Shown here in pieces: positions 1-8,063 of a stretch of DNA of 64,000 nucleotides; the first letter of the stretch is position 1, and each line of letters starts with the position of its first letter. The position numbers and the translations under genes were made by a program. The notes under the pieces are model-generated. The model did no database searches, was not told the DNA's origin, and worked only from the letters and a program-made list of their open reading frames with translations. This DNA comes from Candidatus Pedobacter colombiensis (lineage in GTDB: Bacteria > Bacteroidota > Bacteroidia > Sphingobacteriales > Sphingobacteriaceae): positions 2,976,001 through 3,040,000 of the forward strand of contig CP119313.1 of assembly GCA_029202485.1 (NCBI GenBank). Direction: 5' to 3'.

Positions 1-237
1 GATTAGTAAAATCGCTGCTGCTGCCCAATACTTGAAACGATTTAATTTTATAGCGGGTTGATTAGCTGTTAAAGATGACCAAACAGCGGCTTTTGTCCGG
101 GCTGCTGATGCAATATCTAAATTCTTAGCTTCAGTATCGCTTAATTTCAGGTACCAACTTTCCACAGCAATCCTTTCCTCCTCAGTACATAAACCCGCAT
201 TGTATTTATCTAATAATTTCCCAGGATCGTCTGTCAT
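1..237 (-). CDS. FecR-type anti-sigma factor, N-terminal part (cut by window edge)
   Basis: The reading frame starts at the ATG whose complement is 235-237 and runs off the left edge, so only about 79 residues are visible. They fit the cytoplasmic N-terminal region of Bacteroidetes FecR proteins: an early acidic helix (KLLDKYNAG, then TEEERIAVESWY), followed by a basic stretch and what appears to be the beginning of a membrane helix (RFKYWAAAAILLI). FecR proteins hold an ECF sigma factor at the membrane and release it on a signal from a TonB-dependent receptor. The nearby ECF sigma gene at 1675-2259 is the expected partner, but a Fic gene lies between them, which is unusual. A SusC/SusD-type receptor gene would be expected to the left of the window. 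Confidence 0.75.
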   Translation of the reverse strand, partial: MTDDPGKLLDKYNAGLCTEEERIAVESWYLKLSDTEAKNLDIASAARTKAAVWSSLTANQPAIKLNRFKYWAAAAILLI

Positions 238-331
238 GATTAAACCTTTTAGCTTTTTACGATTATAAGACAAGAAGCTACCCTGACTGGGGGTACGGGT
301 GGATAAAAAAAATCAAAAAATAAGTAATGTT

Positions 332-379
332 ATTTTCCTTTGATCATGTTACACTTTTTAGCTAAGTTGGTGTTACATT
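332..379. repeat. Left arm of ~48-bp imperfect inverted repeat around fic
   Basis: Read on the minus strand, this segment matches 1639-1686 read on the plus strand at about 40 of 48 positions. A 30-bp inner block differs by one base (gctaaaaagtgtaacat followed by atcaaaggaaaat). The arm covers the fic stop codon (378-380) and lies about 95 bp upstream of the fecR start. It contains two TGTTACA/TGTAACA heptamers. I infer a cassette boundary or a shared binding site; no target-site duplication is visible. Confidence 0.7.
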
Positions 380-1409
380 AATTGAAATAATCCAGGTAGT
401 CCTTAAAAATATATAATTTGCCTCTTTGGGCGCCCGTTACTTCTTTTAATACGCCTAGTTTTTCGAGGTCAGTTAATAATTTATATCCTGTAGTAGGAGA
501 TAGTCCTGTGACTTCAGAAACCTTATGTCCGTGCAGGAGTGGTTTCTGATATAAATGATGCATTATCTTTTGTGCATTCCCAGCTCTGCTGCCTAAAGAG
601 CGAATCTTTGCATCAACCTGCTTTTGTAACTGAAGTATACCATCAAAGGTTTTGATACTATTTTTTGCGGTTTCTATTACTCCGACCAGAAAAAATTTAA
701 ACCATTGATCTAAACTTCCCTTTTCTCTAACCATCATTAAATTATCATAGTACAACATCCTGTTACGTTCCAGAAAATCCGACAAGTACAATATTGGCCT
801 TTTTAAGATGTTTTTACTTACAAGATAGAGCGTAATCATGAGTCTGCCAACTCTTCCGTTTCCATCCAAAAAAGGGTGAATGGTTTCAAATTGGTAGTGA
901 AGTAAAGCTATTTTTAGTAATTCAGGGACTTTATTTAATTCATCATTTGCAAATTTTTCGATGTCAGAAATCAGTTCAGGTACAGAAGTATGAACTGGAG
1001 GAATAAATGTTGCATCATTAATGGATGCACCACCAATCCAATTCTGGCTGGTTCTGAAATTACCCGGCTGCTTTTGGTCCCCTCTGACACCTTGAAGTAA
1101 AATCTTATGTGTCTCTCTAATCAATCTGGATGAAAAGGGCAATTCATCCAATAAGGATATTGCTTGGTTCATTGCCTGAATATAATTTTGTACTTCTTCC
1201 CAGTCATTTCTTTTCTCATGGGGCACCTCCTCCCTTTCCAAAAATGCTTCTTCTACGTTAGTCTGTGTAACTTCAATTTTACTTGACTGAGTAGCTTCTT
1301 TAGCAATGTGCATACTTATAAAAAGATCTATATTAGGGATGTATTCAGAATACATATCCAGTCTTCCTAGTTGTCGGTCTGCTTGACTGAGTAAATTAAT
1401 GACATCCAT
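378..1409 (-). CDS. Fic-domain protein (probable AMP-transferase) with C-terminal winged helix
   Basis: Fic enzymes transfer AMP or related groups to hydroxyl side chains of target proteins. The active-site motif HPFLDGNGRVGR is complete at residues 178-189. An N-terminal helix carries SSKIEV at 42-47, where the class II self-inhibition motif is (S/T)xxxE(G/N). The glutamate is present, but the following Gly/Asn is Val, which may loosen inhibition. Residues ~280-343 look like a winged helix-turn-helix (VSEVTGLSPTTGYKLLTDLEKLGVL), as in many Fic proteins of about 340-380 residues, suggesting DNA binding or autoregulation. The gene sits between an ECF sigma gene and its likely fecR partner, has its own promoter candidate at 1519-1548, and is flanked by inverted repeats. 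The target protein is unknown. Confidence 0.92.
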   Translation of the reverse strand: MDVINLLSQADRQLGRLDMYSEYIPNIDLFISMHIAKEATQSSKIEVTQTNVEEAFLEREEVPHEKRNDWEEVQNYIQAMNQAISLLDELPFSSRLIRETHKILLQGVRGDQKQPGNFRTSQNWIGGASINDATFIPPVHTSVPELISDIEKFANDELNKVPELLKIALLHYQFETIHPFLDGNGRVGRLMITLYLVSKNILKRPILYLSDFLERNRMLYYDNLMMVREKGSLDQWFKFFLVGVIETAKNSIKTFDGILQLQKQVDAKIRSLGSRAGNAQKIMHHLYQKPLLHGHKVSEVTGLSPTTGYKLLTDLEKLGVLKEVTGAQRGKLYIFKDYLDYFN

Positions 1410-1518
1410 ATCCTCTAGCTGCCATTCCCTATTTATAGGATTTGGTTGAAAACTTTTGTAATAACCCTAATTAATATAAGTTCCTGGCTTGAACGATTTC
1501 ATAATTAAAAATTTAATG

Positions 1519-1548
1519 CAAATGTAGCTCTTATTCCAGATATACCAA
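1519..1548 (-). promoter_or_regulatory. Candidate fic promoter
   Basis: On the minus strand a TTG (1546-1548) is followed by 19 bp and then TACATTTG (1519-1526), an exact match to the Bacteroidetes -7 consensus TAnnTTTG with normal -33 spacing. It would give a 5' leader of about 100 nt for fic. The -33 element and spacer lie inside an inverted repeat (1529-1564). Confidence 0.5.
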
Positions 1549-1564
1549 TAAACATGGAATAAGA
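1529..1564. promoter_or_regulatory. Operator-like inverted repeat over fic promoter
   Basis: TCTTATTCCA (1529-1538) and TGGAATAAGA (1555-1564) are perfect 10-bp complements separated by 16 bp. A further half-site-like TGGAATA lies near 1596. The repeat covers the -33 element and spacer of the fic promoter, as expected for a repressor site. The winged-helix part of Fic itself is a possible binder (inference). Confidence 0.5.
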
Positions 1565-1638
1565 AAAGGCTATGTTTCACATAAATTAACAAAACTGGAA
1601 TAGTGATAAGGACTTATTTCAGTTTTTCAAAAATATCA

Positions 1639-1686
1639 AATGTAACATCATGTATGCTAAAAAGTGTAACATCATCAAAGGAAAAT
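1639..1686. repeat. Right arm of inverted repeat around fic
   Basis: This is the counterpart of 332-379. It overlaps the last codons and stop of the ECF sigma gene (1675-1686). It also begins within a 15-bp sequence (TATCAAATGTAACAT, 1634-1648) that recurs exactly upstream of the sigma gene at 2346-2360. Two TGTAACA heptamers (1641-1647 and 1665-1671) lie 24 bp apart. Confidence 0.7.
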
Positions 1687-2259
1687 CACAAGTAACAACA
1701 TCAGTCCTATGATAAAACCAAACTTAGGTTTTAATATCTTTAAGGCTCTTTTTACCTGAGTTTTAACGGTCAATTCTGACAAATGTAATTTTGAAGCGAT
1801 TTCTTTGTGAGATAAGTATTCTGTTCGACTTAGTTTAAAAATCTCACTCATTTTTTGAGGTAAAGCCGAGATTTCCTTTTCAATGATGCGCTTTAATTCC
1901 TTTTCCCTAACATAAAAATCAGTCAAGTACTCCTCCTGTCCAACAAATTCGCCCAGAGTATCCAGATAGCGGTTTTTCACTTTTTTATGGGCAATCTGGT
2001 TTAACACCATATTTCTTGTAGACGCATACAGGTAAGCAGAAACACTTCCATTCACGATTAATAAATCACGTTTCATCCATATCATTTCAAACAGTTCCTG
2101 AACCAGATCTTTTGCCTCATCTTCATCCAGAAGGATTTTTAAAGCATGCAAGTATAAGAGTCCATAGAAACGATCAAAAACTTGTGTATAGGCAGTATGA
2201 TTTCCTTCCTTTATCAGAACAAACAATTCTTCATCTGTATGTAAGTGATATCCTGACAT
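1675..2259 (-). CDS. ECF-family RNA polymerase sigma factor
   Basis: This 194-residue protein has region 2 in its first half (DEAKDLVQELFEMIWMKRD, then SAYLYASTRNMVLNQ) and region 4 at ~125-175 (LPQKMSEIFKLSRTEYLSHKEIASKLHLSELTVKTQVKRAL), the layout of Bacteroidetes FecI-type sigma factors of family 1. It probably directs transcription of a TonB-receptor locus under control of the FecR protein at 1-237. The last ~14 residues are strongly hydrophobic (GFIIGLMLLLVIFL), a tail I recall in some Bacteroidetes ECF factors and perhaps a membrane contact. The ATG at 2259 is the only sensible start. The 3' end overlaps the right inverted-repeat arm. Confidence 0.92.
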   Translation of the reverse strand: MSGYHLHTDEELFVLIKEGNHTAYTQVFDRFYGLLYLHALKILLDEDEAKDLVQELFEMIWMKRDLLIVNGSVSAYLYASTRNMVLNQIAHKKVKNRYLDTLGEFVGQEEYLTDFYVREKELKRIIEKEISALPQKMSEIFKLSRTEYLSHKEIASKLHLSELTVKTQVKRALKILKPKFGFIIGLMLLLVIFL

Positions 2260-2345
2260 ATAATGGTAGAAATTATCTATTACCGATGAATGATATGCCA
2301 GAAACCGGCATAGACACAGATAATATTACGTTTGGTTAGTATATG

Positions 2346-2370
2346 TATCAAATGTAACATAAATGTAACA
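2346..2370 (-). promoter_or_regulatory. TGTAACA pair and -7-like box upstream of sigma gene
   Basis: Two TGTAACA heptamers (2353-2359, 2364-2370) lie 11 bp apart, about one helical turn. The first overlaps TACATTTG on the minus strand (complement 2349-2356), which matches the -7 consensus, but no TTG is seen at -33. The 15 bp at 2346-2360 recur exactly at 1634-1648. This may be a sigma promoter or an autoregulatory site. Confidence 0.4.
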
Positions 2371-2391
2371 CAGTTAGCGTTTCTTACATCA

Positions 2392-2416
2392 GCATTTTAT
2401 TAAGTTTTTTTGGCAT
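2392..2416. repeat. 25-bp repeat, copy 1 (second copy 3682-3706)
   Basis: This copy and 3682-3706 agree at 22 of 25 positions (GCATTTTATTAA, a T run, then CAT). Both lie upstream of minus-strand genes, ~135 bp before the sigma start and ~50 bp before the esterase start. The function is unknown; a shared upstream element is possible. Confidence 0.45.
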
Positions 2417-2432
2417 AAGGTACAAAACCAGA

Positions 2433-3632
2433 TCATGGCCATTGCAATTCACCTGATACCTGTAATCCTCTTTTATCAATTACCGACAAATACCAAATCG
2501 TAACTCCATCCGGGAGTGCCGATAACCAGATTTTATTATCTTTTATGGTTACCGCCGTGCGCTCCCACTTTCTATCTTTTAATACTGCAGTAGTATCCAT
2601 CGTGTAATTAAGATAAGCTTGATCAATAGGCACAAGGGATTTAATTTTTGCAGTAATCAAACCTTTTTTTATTTCAACTGCATCTATTTTTGGTAGTGGA
2701 GCAGTGCCACTCAGGTGACTATTGATAAAATGATAAATCTCTTCATTCCCCCAGCCATAGCTGTGGTTGTGTTTAAGGCCAATTTTTATGGACAGGCTTT
2801 TATCTTTCACCAATTTGTAGGTCTTTGTGTAGCTATCCAGAAAAAAATTTCCATCATTTGTCCCATTTATAAACAATAAGGGCATTTTTGCTCTTCCAAT
2901 ATATTGAGAAGGGTCATATTGTTTAATCCATGCGGCCTCATCTGTTTCACTCAATTTATCCAGTTCCTTGCGCATTGCACTGCTCTGAAATAGATAGCCA
3001 CAACCATATACAGGTACAACGGCTTTAAACCTGCTATCAATACCGGCAAGCGAACAACTGATTACCCCACCCCAACTTATGCCTGTAAGTGCTGTTCTAT
3101 TGCTATCTACTTCTTTAAAACTTCTGATCAGGTTATGAGCCAATATTACATCTCCTACAGCCTGATACATCCATTGCTCATTTAAATTGGGTGTGATGGC
3201 ATAATACGGGGTTAATGATTCTGGTTCATCAAAGCCACCGGCTATATGTTGTTTCTTTGCATCGTTACCACGTAAATCCATAGCTATAGCTGCATATCCT
3301 TTTTTAGCCCATAAAATTGCCCAGGCCTTAAATGCAGTACCACCACCACCATGGACCAATACTACTGCCGGTAAATTTTTATCTTTTGACCTGTCGCCAC
3401 TTAATGTACCTGGACTGGCATAATATGCGAACACATTTTTTGATTGACCCTTATAAGGCAAGCCCTGATATACTATTCCAATCGCCGAATCCGTACTTAT
3501 GGTTTTATAGTTGGGTACCTTGTAAATTTCTTTGGTATCCCAAATTGTTCCTTTTATTTGGGCATTAGCATTTTGGAGCCAAAAGAATATGGCGATAAAT
3601 ATGTATATTGGGGTGTTATATCTGGTTAGCAT
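2433..3632 (-). CDS. Secreted alpha/beta-hydrolase, probable carbohydrate or acetyl-xylan-type esterase
   Basis: An N-terminal signal peptide (hydrophobic core IFIAIFFWLQ, ending NANAQ) precedes an alpha/beta-hydrolase fold. An oxyanion-type HGGGG motif is followed by the nucleophile elbow GISWGG around residue 185. The order resembles bacterial acetyl-xylan or dienelactone-hydrolase-like esterases. About 80 C-terminal residues (from VEIKKGLITAKI) form a separate beta-rich module, as in PhoPQ-activated pathogenicity-related proteins. I chose the ATG at 3632 because the longer frame begins with TTG three codons upstream. The substrate cannot be read from sequence. Lying beside the hybrid two-component gene, it may deacylate an arabinose-containing glycan (inference). 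Confidence 0.75.
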   Translation of the reverse strand: MLTRYNTPIYIFIAIFFWLQNANAQIKGTIWDTKEIYKVPNYKTISTDSAIGIVYQGLPYKGQSKNVFAYYASPGTLSGDRSKDKNLPAVVLVHGGGGTAFKAWAILWAKKGYAAIAMDLRGNDAKKQHIAGGFDEPESLTPYYAITPNLNEQWMYQAVGDVILAHNLIRSFKEVDSNRTALTGISWGGVISCSLAGIDSRFKAVVPVYGCGYLFQSSAMRKELDKLSETDEAAWIKQYDPSQYIGRAKMPLLFINGTNDGNFFLDSYTKTYKLVKDKSLSIKIGLKHNHSYGWGNEEIYHFINSHLSGTAPLPKIDAVEIKKGLITAKIKSLVPIDQAYLNYTMDTTAVLKDRKWERTAVTIKDNKIWLSALPDGVTIWYLSVIDKRGLQVSGELQWP

Positions 3633-3681
3633 CTCTATCAAATATAGGAGATTACAAGTCCCCCTAATTGCAGAATAATTG

Positions 3682-3706
3682 GCATTTTATTAAACTTTTT
3701 TGACAT
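3682..3706. repeat. 25-bp repeat, copy 2
   Basis: Partner of 2392-2416 in the same orientation (22 of 25 identical). It lies ~50 bp upstream of the esterase start. Confidence 0.45.
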
Positions 3707-3722
3707 CCGAAAAGGCGGATAA

Positions 3723-3802
3723 GACTGTTGGACAAACAGTCAATGATTGCGGGGGCGTTGCTGAGGCCTTGACGGGGTGTTGCCGGGGCCTTGCTGGGGC
3801 TC
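3723..3802. repeat. GC-rich 22-bp tandem repeat beside a small hairpin
   Basis: GACTGTT (3723-3729) and AACAGTC (3735-3741) form a 7-bp stem. Next come two 22-bp units (3752-3773, 3774-3795) that agree at 17 of 22 positions, with a third unit just begun (GGGGCTC). Each unit reads roughly GGGGYGTTGCYGRGGCCTTG. The GC content is far above the AT-rich surroundings. It lies between the 3' end of the hybrid two-component gene (3878) and the esterase promoter region. The role is unknown. Confidence 0.6.
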
Positions 3803-3877
3803 TGATACCAGGAAAGCCTTAACAATATCCACTCAGGACTTCTACGATTATAGCCTCATATCACCAACGGGATTTGG

Positions 3878-6800
3878 CTATGCCTCGGCTTCTTCAGCAT
3901 AATCGCTTGGCGTACGTCCAAACTGTTTCGTAAACTCTTTACTAAAATATTTACTATCGCTAAAACCTACCATATAAGCCACTTCATAGACTGTATAAGT
4001 CTGTTGTTTCAATAGCTGAGCTGCCCTTTTTAAACGCACCGATTTTATGAAATTATTAACAGTTAAACCGGTCAGTGCTTTTATCTTTTTATATAGGATT
4101 GGTGTGCTCATGCCTACATCAGCGGCCAATACATTAACATTGAACTCATCAATACTAAAGTTATCCTCAATGATGGCCATGATCTTATTCAAGAACTCTT
4201 CGTCTGTAGATTCAATAAGCACATTGGATGGCTGCAAGGTCATCTGCTGACTAAACTTTCTGCGCATGTTATTTTGCAACGTGAGCAAGTTATTGATGTT
4301 AAGCTGCAGGACATCGATACTGAAAGGCTTAGTGATGTAAGCCTCTGCACCCGTTTTCAGTCCACTCACCTCGTGTATATTCCCTGACCTTGCAGTTAAT
4401 AAAATGATAGGAATATGGCTGGTACGTGCATCTGTTTTAAGTATACGACATAACTCCAGTCCATCCATAACAGGCATCATCACATCACTGACAATTATAT
4501 CAGGTATTTTTTCAAATGCAATTTCCATTCCCTGTTGCCCATCTTCGGCTTCAATAATCAGATAAGCATATTTTAACGACTGTTTAATAAAGTCACGTAT
4601 TTCACGGTTGTCCTCAACAATCAATACAGTAATCTGATCTTCAACTGGCACTTCATCAAGTAAATCCTGATCCGGTATATCCCCAAGGTCTTGTGGCAAT
4701 TGATATAGAGCAGGACTTTCGACATTTATGAACTGTGGACTGAGCTCACTCTTTTTAAAATGGCTATTCCCGGTTCGTAGTTTTAAGCTAAAACAAGTTT
4801 GAACATTTGCTTCACCAGGCTGAGGATCAGGTAAAAGAATCAGATCTCCATGATGTAATCTCGCTATTTTCTTAGACAAGGCAAGTCCAATTCCTGTTCC
4901 ATTGTTTCTTGAAAGCGGATCTTTTACCTGATAAAAATTGGTAAATAATTTATCCCTGCTTTCTTCGGGAATCCCCTTACCATTATCGAGTACTTTTATT
5001 TCTACAAATCCTTTTTCTGCCCGTTTTACTGACAAGATGATGATGCCATATTCCGGTGTGAACTTAAATGCATTTGATAATAAATTATAAAATACCTTCT
5101 CTAGTTGTTCGGGATCAAAATATACTTCTATTTGATCTTCATCATTATTAAACTGATAATCAATATGGTGTTTTATGGCCAAATACTGGAATGACAAAAA
5201 GATTTCTTTGGCAAACACAACTATATTTTCGGGAGCAACATTCAAGGTCATTTTACCGGCCTCCTGCTTTCTAAAATCCATCAATTCGTTTACCAAACGG
5301 GTTAACCTCCCTGCATTCTTTCTTACCGTTAACAATCGACGATTTATCCCCGGATATTCTTTGGTATCGTTAATTAAATTTTCTAATGGACCTATGATCA
5401 ACGTTAAAGGTGTTCTAATCTCATGAGACACATTGGTAAAGAAGTCCATTTTCATTTGGTAGACCTCATGTTCCTTCCTTAATAAAGCCCTGATCCATAA
5501 AAACCTAAATACAAGAAATAAGATGGCCGAAAATAATATCGCATAAATGAGGTAAGCCCACCAGGTTTTCCAAAATGGGGGTTTAATGTGAATGATCATC
5601 TCTTCCGGATGATTGCTCCAAACACCATCATTATTGGATCCTTTTATTAATAATTTATAAGTGCCTGATGGAAGGTTGTAAAATGTGGCGCTTGGTGTAG
5701 TTACGTAATTCCATTCTTTATCCAGTCCTTCAAGTTTATAAGCGTATTTATTTTTCTCAGATTTGATATAATTGAGGACAGCAAATTCCACACTAAAAAT
5801 ATTCTGAGAATGCGAAAAAGTAATTTCTTTAGTTAAGCTTATGTTACGACTCAACAAGTTACTTTCATCACCTATTGCAACTGTTTTGTTAAAAAGCCTT
5901 AGCCGGGTAAAAATAATTTTTGGAATCCTTTTGTTTTCTTTGATCTGATCCGGGTAGAAACTAACCAAGCCATTGTATCCTCCAAAATAAAGTTGTCCCT
6001 GAGTATCTTTATAAAACGAGTTGTAATTGAATACATTACCTGGCAATCCATCCTCAACGGTATAGTTTTTGAAAGTTTTGCGATCAAATTTAGTTAAGCC
6101 ATTATCTGTACTGATCCACAGATTTCTATGATCATCTTCTAAAATTCCGAGGATAACATTACTTGGCAGTCCATTTTTCATGGTGTAAAAACTGATCTTA
6201 TTTTTTACCGGCTGATAACGGATTAATCCTGCATCATAACTTCCCAACCAAATAATCCCCTGTGAATCTTCCTGTATCAGGTTGACATCATCAAATTTTG
6301 TGCTGTTGTCATTAACTTTAAACCTCTTTATTTTGTTGTTTACAGGATCAAGAATGTAGGTTCCTGAATTTGTAGCAATCCAAATATTTTTCTTAGAATC
6401 CTCAAATAAATATCTGAGAAATTTTAAATCGTGCTGATTTCCTGGGTTGTGGTAAGGAGCAAAGTTATCTTCCTCTTCATTATAGATAAAAATACCTTGC
6501 GCCCTCGTGCCTATCCAGAGTCTGTTTTTACTGTCATGCAGCAAGCAAACAATACGGTTAGAATTTAAAGCTTTTGGATCGGCATAATTCGGTTTATAAT
6601 GTTTAAAAGTTTTTGTATCCGGTAGATAAACATCCAGCCCTCCTTCATAAGTACCTATCCAGACTTCACCATTCTGATCAATTGAAACTGCCTTAACCAG
6701 ATTCGAACTCAATGAATTCGGGTTTTCGGAATCGTGCTTAAAACTCGTAAACTTGCCTGAACTTCGATCAAAATAATTCAAACCTTCGGCTTCCGTTCCT

Positions 6801-7978
6801 ATCCATAAGTTATGATACTGATCTTCAACTATGGAGCTTACCACATTACTGCTGATACCATTTTTACCAGAACTGGTCTTATACGCTCTAAATGGTGTTG
6901 CATTCGCATGATAAAAGTTTACACCACCAAAATAGGTACCCACCCACATCGATCCGGTGGCATCCTTAACAATATCATAGATAGAGTTGTGATTTAAGCT
7001 CGTAGGATCTTCCGGATTATGGTTTAATACGGTGAATTTAAAAGTATTCAGATCCAATATATTAATGCCATGAAGAGTGGAAATCCATAATCGACCATCC
7101 GGATCTGTTTTAATTCTACGGATCACATTACTACTGATGCTATTCGGATCTCCTTTTTTAGTCACGAAATGCCTGAAAGTTCCCTTTTCCCGATCAAACA
7201 AATCCAGTCCATTGTTATGTGTTCCAATCCAAAGATTGTGCTTTGGATCTTCAAAAACTACACTTACATCATTATCAATAAGACTTTCCGGATCTCCCTT
7301 TTTATGAAAATAAGATTGAAAATGATACTTTCCATTTTCAAATTGCATCCTTGTTAAGCCCTGAATGGTACCCACCCACATGATACCTTCATGATCCTGA
7401 TGAACAGATTTAATCAGATGATTTGCTAATCCGGTGGCATCATTCTTTCCCGGCAAAAAGCGAACAAAACGGTTGTCATCGATCAACTTGTTTAACCCAC
7501 TATCTGTTCCTACCCAAATATGCCCTTTATTATCTTCAAAAATACACCTAACAATATTATTGCTAAGGCTACTTTTCCGTTTTGGGTCATATTGATAACG
7601 CTTAAAAGAATTACTTTCAGGCAAATACCTGTTCAAGCCTTTTTGAGTACCGACCCACAAATTACCTTTGCTATCAGTTAATAAAGCATTAACATTCTGT
7701 CCACTGCTTAAAGAAGAGCTGTTTCCTTTTTCGCGTTTATAGATCTCAAAATTTCTGGTATTATATTTATTTAATCCATCTTTTGTCCCAAACCACATAA
7801 AGCCCATACTGTCTTGTGCAATAGATAGCACACTGCTTTGGGAAAGACCATTTTCGACAGTCAGATGTTTAAAACTGATCTTATCTTCTTGAGCACTTGC
7901 CGACCTATATCCAAACAAAATGATGAATAACAGCGGCAGTTTAATCCAAAAAAATGATGGTGACATGTACAGGCTCAT
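3878..7978 (-). CDS. Hybrid two-component system sensor/regulator (HTCS)
   Basis: A signal peptide is followed by 14 WxGT-type propeller repeats (from FMWFGTKDGLNKY to QLYFGGYNGLVSF), enough for two seven-bladed periplasmic sensor propellers. Then come a Y_Y_Y-type beta domain, one membrane helix near residues 805-830, a HisKA domain with the phospho-acceptor in VSHEIRTP near 851, a HATPase with DNGKGIP and GTGIGLAL, a receiver with VSDVMMPVMDG near 1163, and a C-terminal AraC helix-turn-helix ending FGRTPSDY. At 1366 residues this is full length for the family. HTCS proteins bind oligosaccharides in the periplasm and activate glycan-degradation genes. Adjacency to galM and the ara genes suggests an arabinan-type ligand, as for the Bacteroides arabinan regulator; this is inference. 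Confidence 0.95.
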   Translation of the reverse strand: MSLYMSPSFFWIKLPLLFIILFGYRSASAQEDKISFKHLTVENGLSQSSVLSIAQDSMGFMWFGTKDGLNKYNTRNFEIYKREKGNSSSLSSGQNVNALLTDSKGNLWVGTQKGLNRYLPESNSFKRYQYDPKRKSSLSNNIVRCIFEDNKGHIWVGTDSGLNKLIDDNRFVRFLPGKNDATGLANHLIKSVHQDHEGIMWVGTIQGLTRMQFENGKYHFQSYFHKKGDPESLIDNDVSVVFEDPKHNLWIGTHNNGLDLFDREKGTFRHFVTKKGDPNSISSNVIRRIKTDPDGRLWISTLHGINILDLNTFKFTVLNHNPEDPTSLNHNSIYDIVKDATGSMWVGTYFGGVNFYHANATPFRAYKTSSGKNGISSNVVSSIVEDQYHNLWIGTEAEGLNYFDRSSGKFTSFKHDSENPNSLSSNLVKAVSIDQNGEVWIGTYEGGLDVYLPDTKTFKHYKPNYADPKALNSNRIVCLLHDSKNRLWIGTRAQGIFIYNEEEDNFAPYHNPGNQHDLKFLRYLFEDSKKNIWIATNSGTYILDPVNNKIKRFKVNDNSTKFDDVNLIQEDSQGIIWLGSYDAGLIRYQPVKNKISFYTMKNGLPSNVILGILEDDHRNLWISTDNGLTKFDRKTFKNYTVEDGLPGNVFNYNSFYKDTQGQLYFGGYNGLVSFYPDQIKENKRIPKIIFTRLRLFNKTVAIGDESNLLSRNISLTKEITFSHSQNIFSVEFAVLNYIKSEKNKYAYKLEGLDKEWNYVTTPSATFYNLPSGTYKLLIKGSNNDGVWSNHPEEMIIHIKPPFWKTWWAYLIYAILFSAILFLVFRFLWIRALLRKEHEVYQMKMDFFTNVSHEIRTPLTLIIGPLENLINDTKEYPGINRRLLTVRKNAGRLTRLVNELMDFRKQEAGKMTLNVAPENIVVFAKEIFLSFQYLAIKHHIDYQFNNDEDQIEVYFDPEQLEKVFYNLLSNAFKFTPEYGIIILSVKRAEKGFVEIKVLDNGKGIPEESRDKLFTNFYQVKDPLSRNNGTGIGLALSKKIARLHHGDLILLPDPQPGEANVQTCFSLKLRTGNSHFKKSELSPQFINVESPALYQLPQDLGDIPDQDLLDEVPVEDQITVLIVEDNREIRDFIKQSLKYAYLIIEAEDGQQGMEIAFEKIPDIIVSDVMMPVMDGLELCRILKTDARTSHIPIILLTARSGNIHEVSGLKTGAEAYITKPFSIDVLQLNINNLLTLQNNMRRKFSQQMTLQPSNVLIESTDEEFLNKIMAIIEDNFSIDEFNVNVLAADVGMSTPILYKKIKALTGLTVNNFIKSVRLKRAAQLLKQQTYTVYEVAYMVGFSDSKYFSKEFTKQFGRTPSDYAEEAEA

Positions 7979-8036
7979 TTGGTTTACCGTAAAAATATGA
8001 TTTTACTTTCATATTCCTTAAAATGGTAAACCAAAT
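7977..8036 (-). promoter_or_regulatory. Nested inverted repeats covering the HTCS start codon
   Basis: ATTTGGTTTACC (7977-7988) and GGTAAACCAAAT (8025-8036) are perfect 12-bp complements with 36 bp between them. The spacer holds a second pair, AATATGA/TCATATT (7 bp). The left arm overlaps the ATG of the HTCS gene (complement 7976-7978). It could be an operator or, in the transcript, a structure that occludes the start codon. Confidence 0.55.
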
Positions 8037-8063
8037 AGAGGCTGTCTAAATAAAGTATTTTTG

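Noticed and set aside
2285..2310. TATGCC/GGCATA hairpin in the sigma leader
   Set aside because: Only 6 bp with a 7-nt loop and no T run; too weak to call a terminator or riboswitch.
2112..2339. 75-codon plus-strand frame over the sigma 5' end
   Set aside because: It overlaps the sigma gene antisense and its leader; there is no family match.
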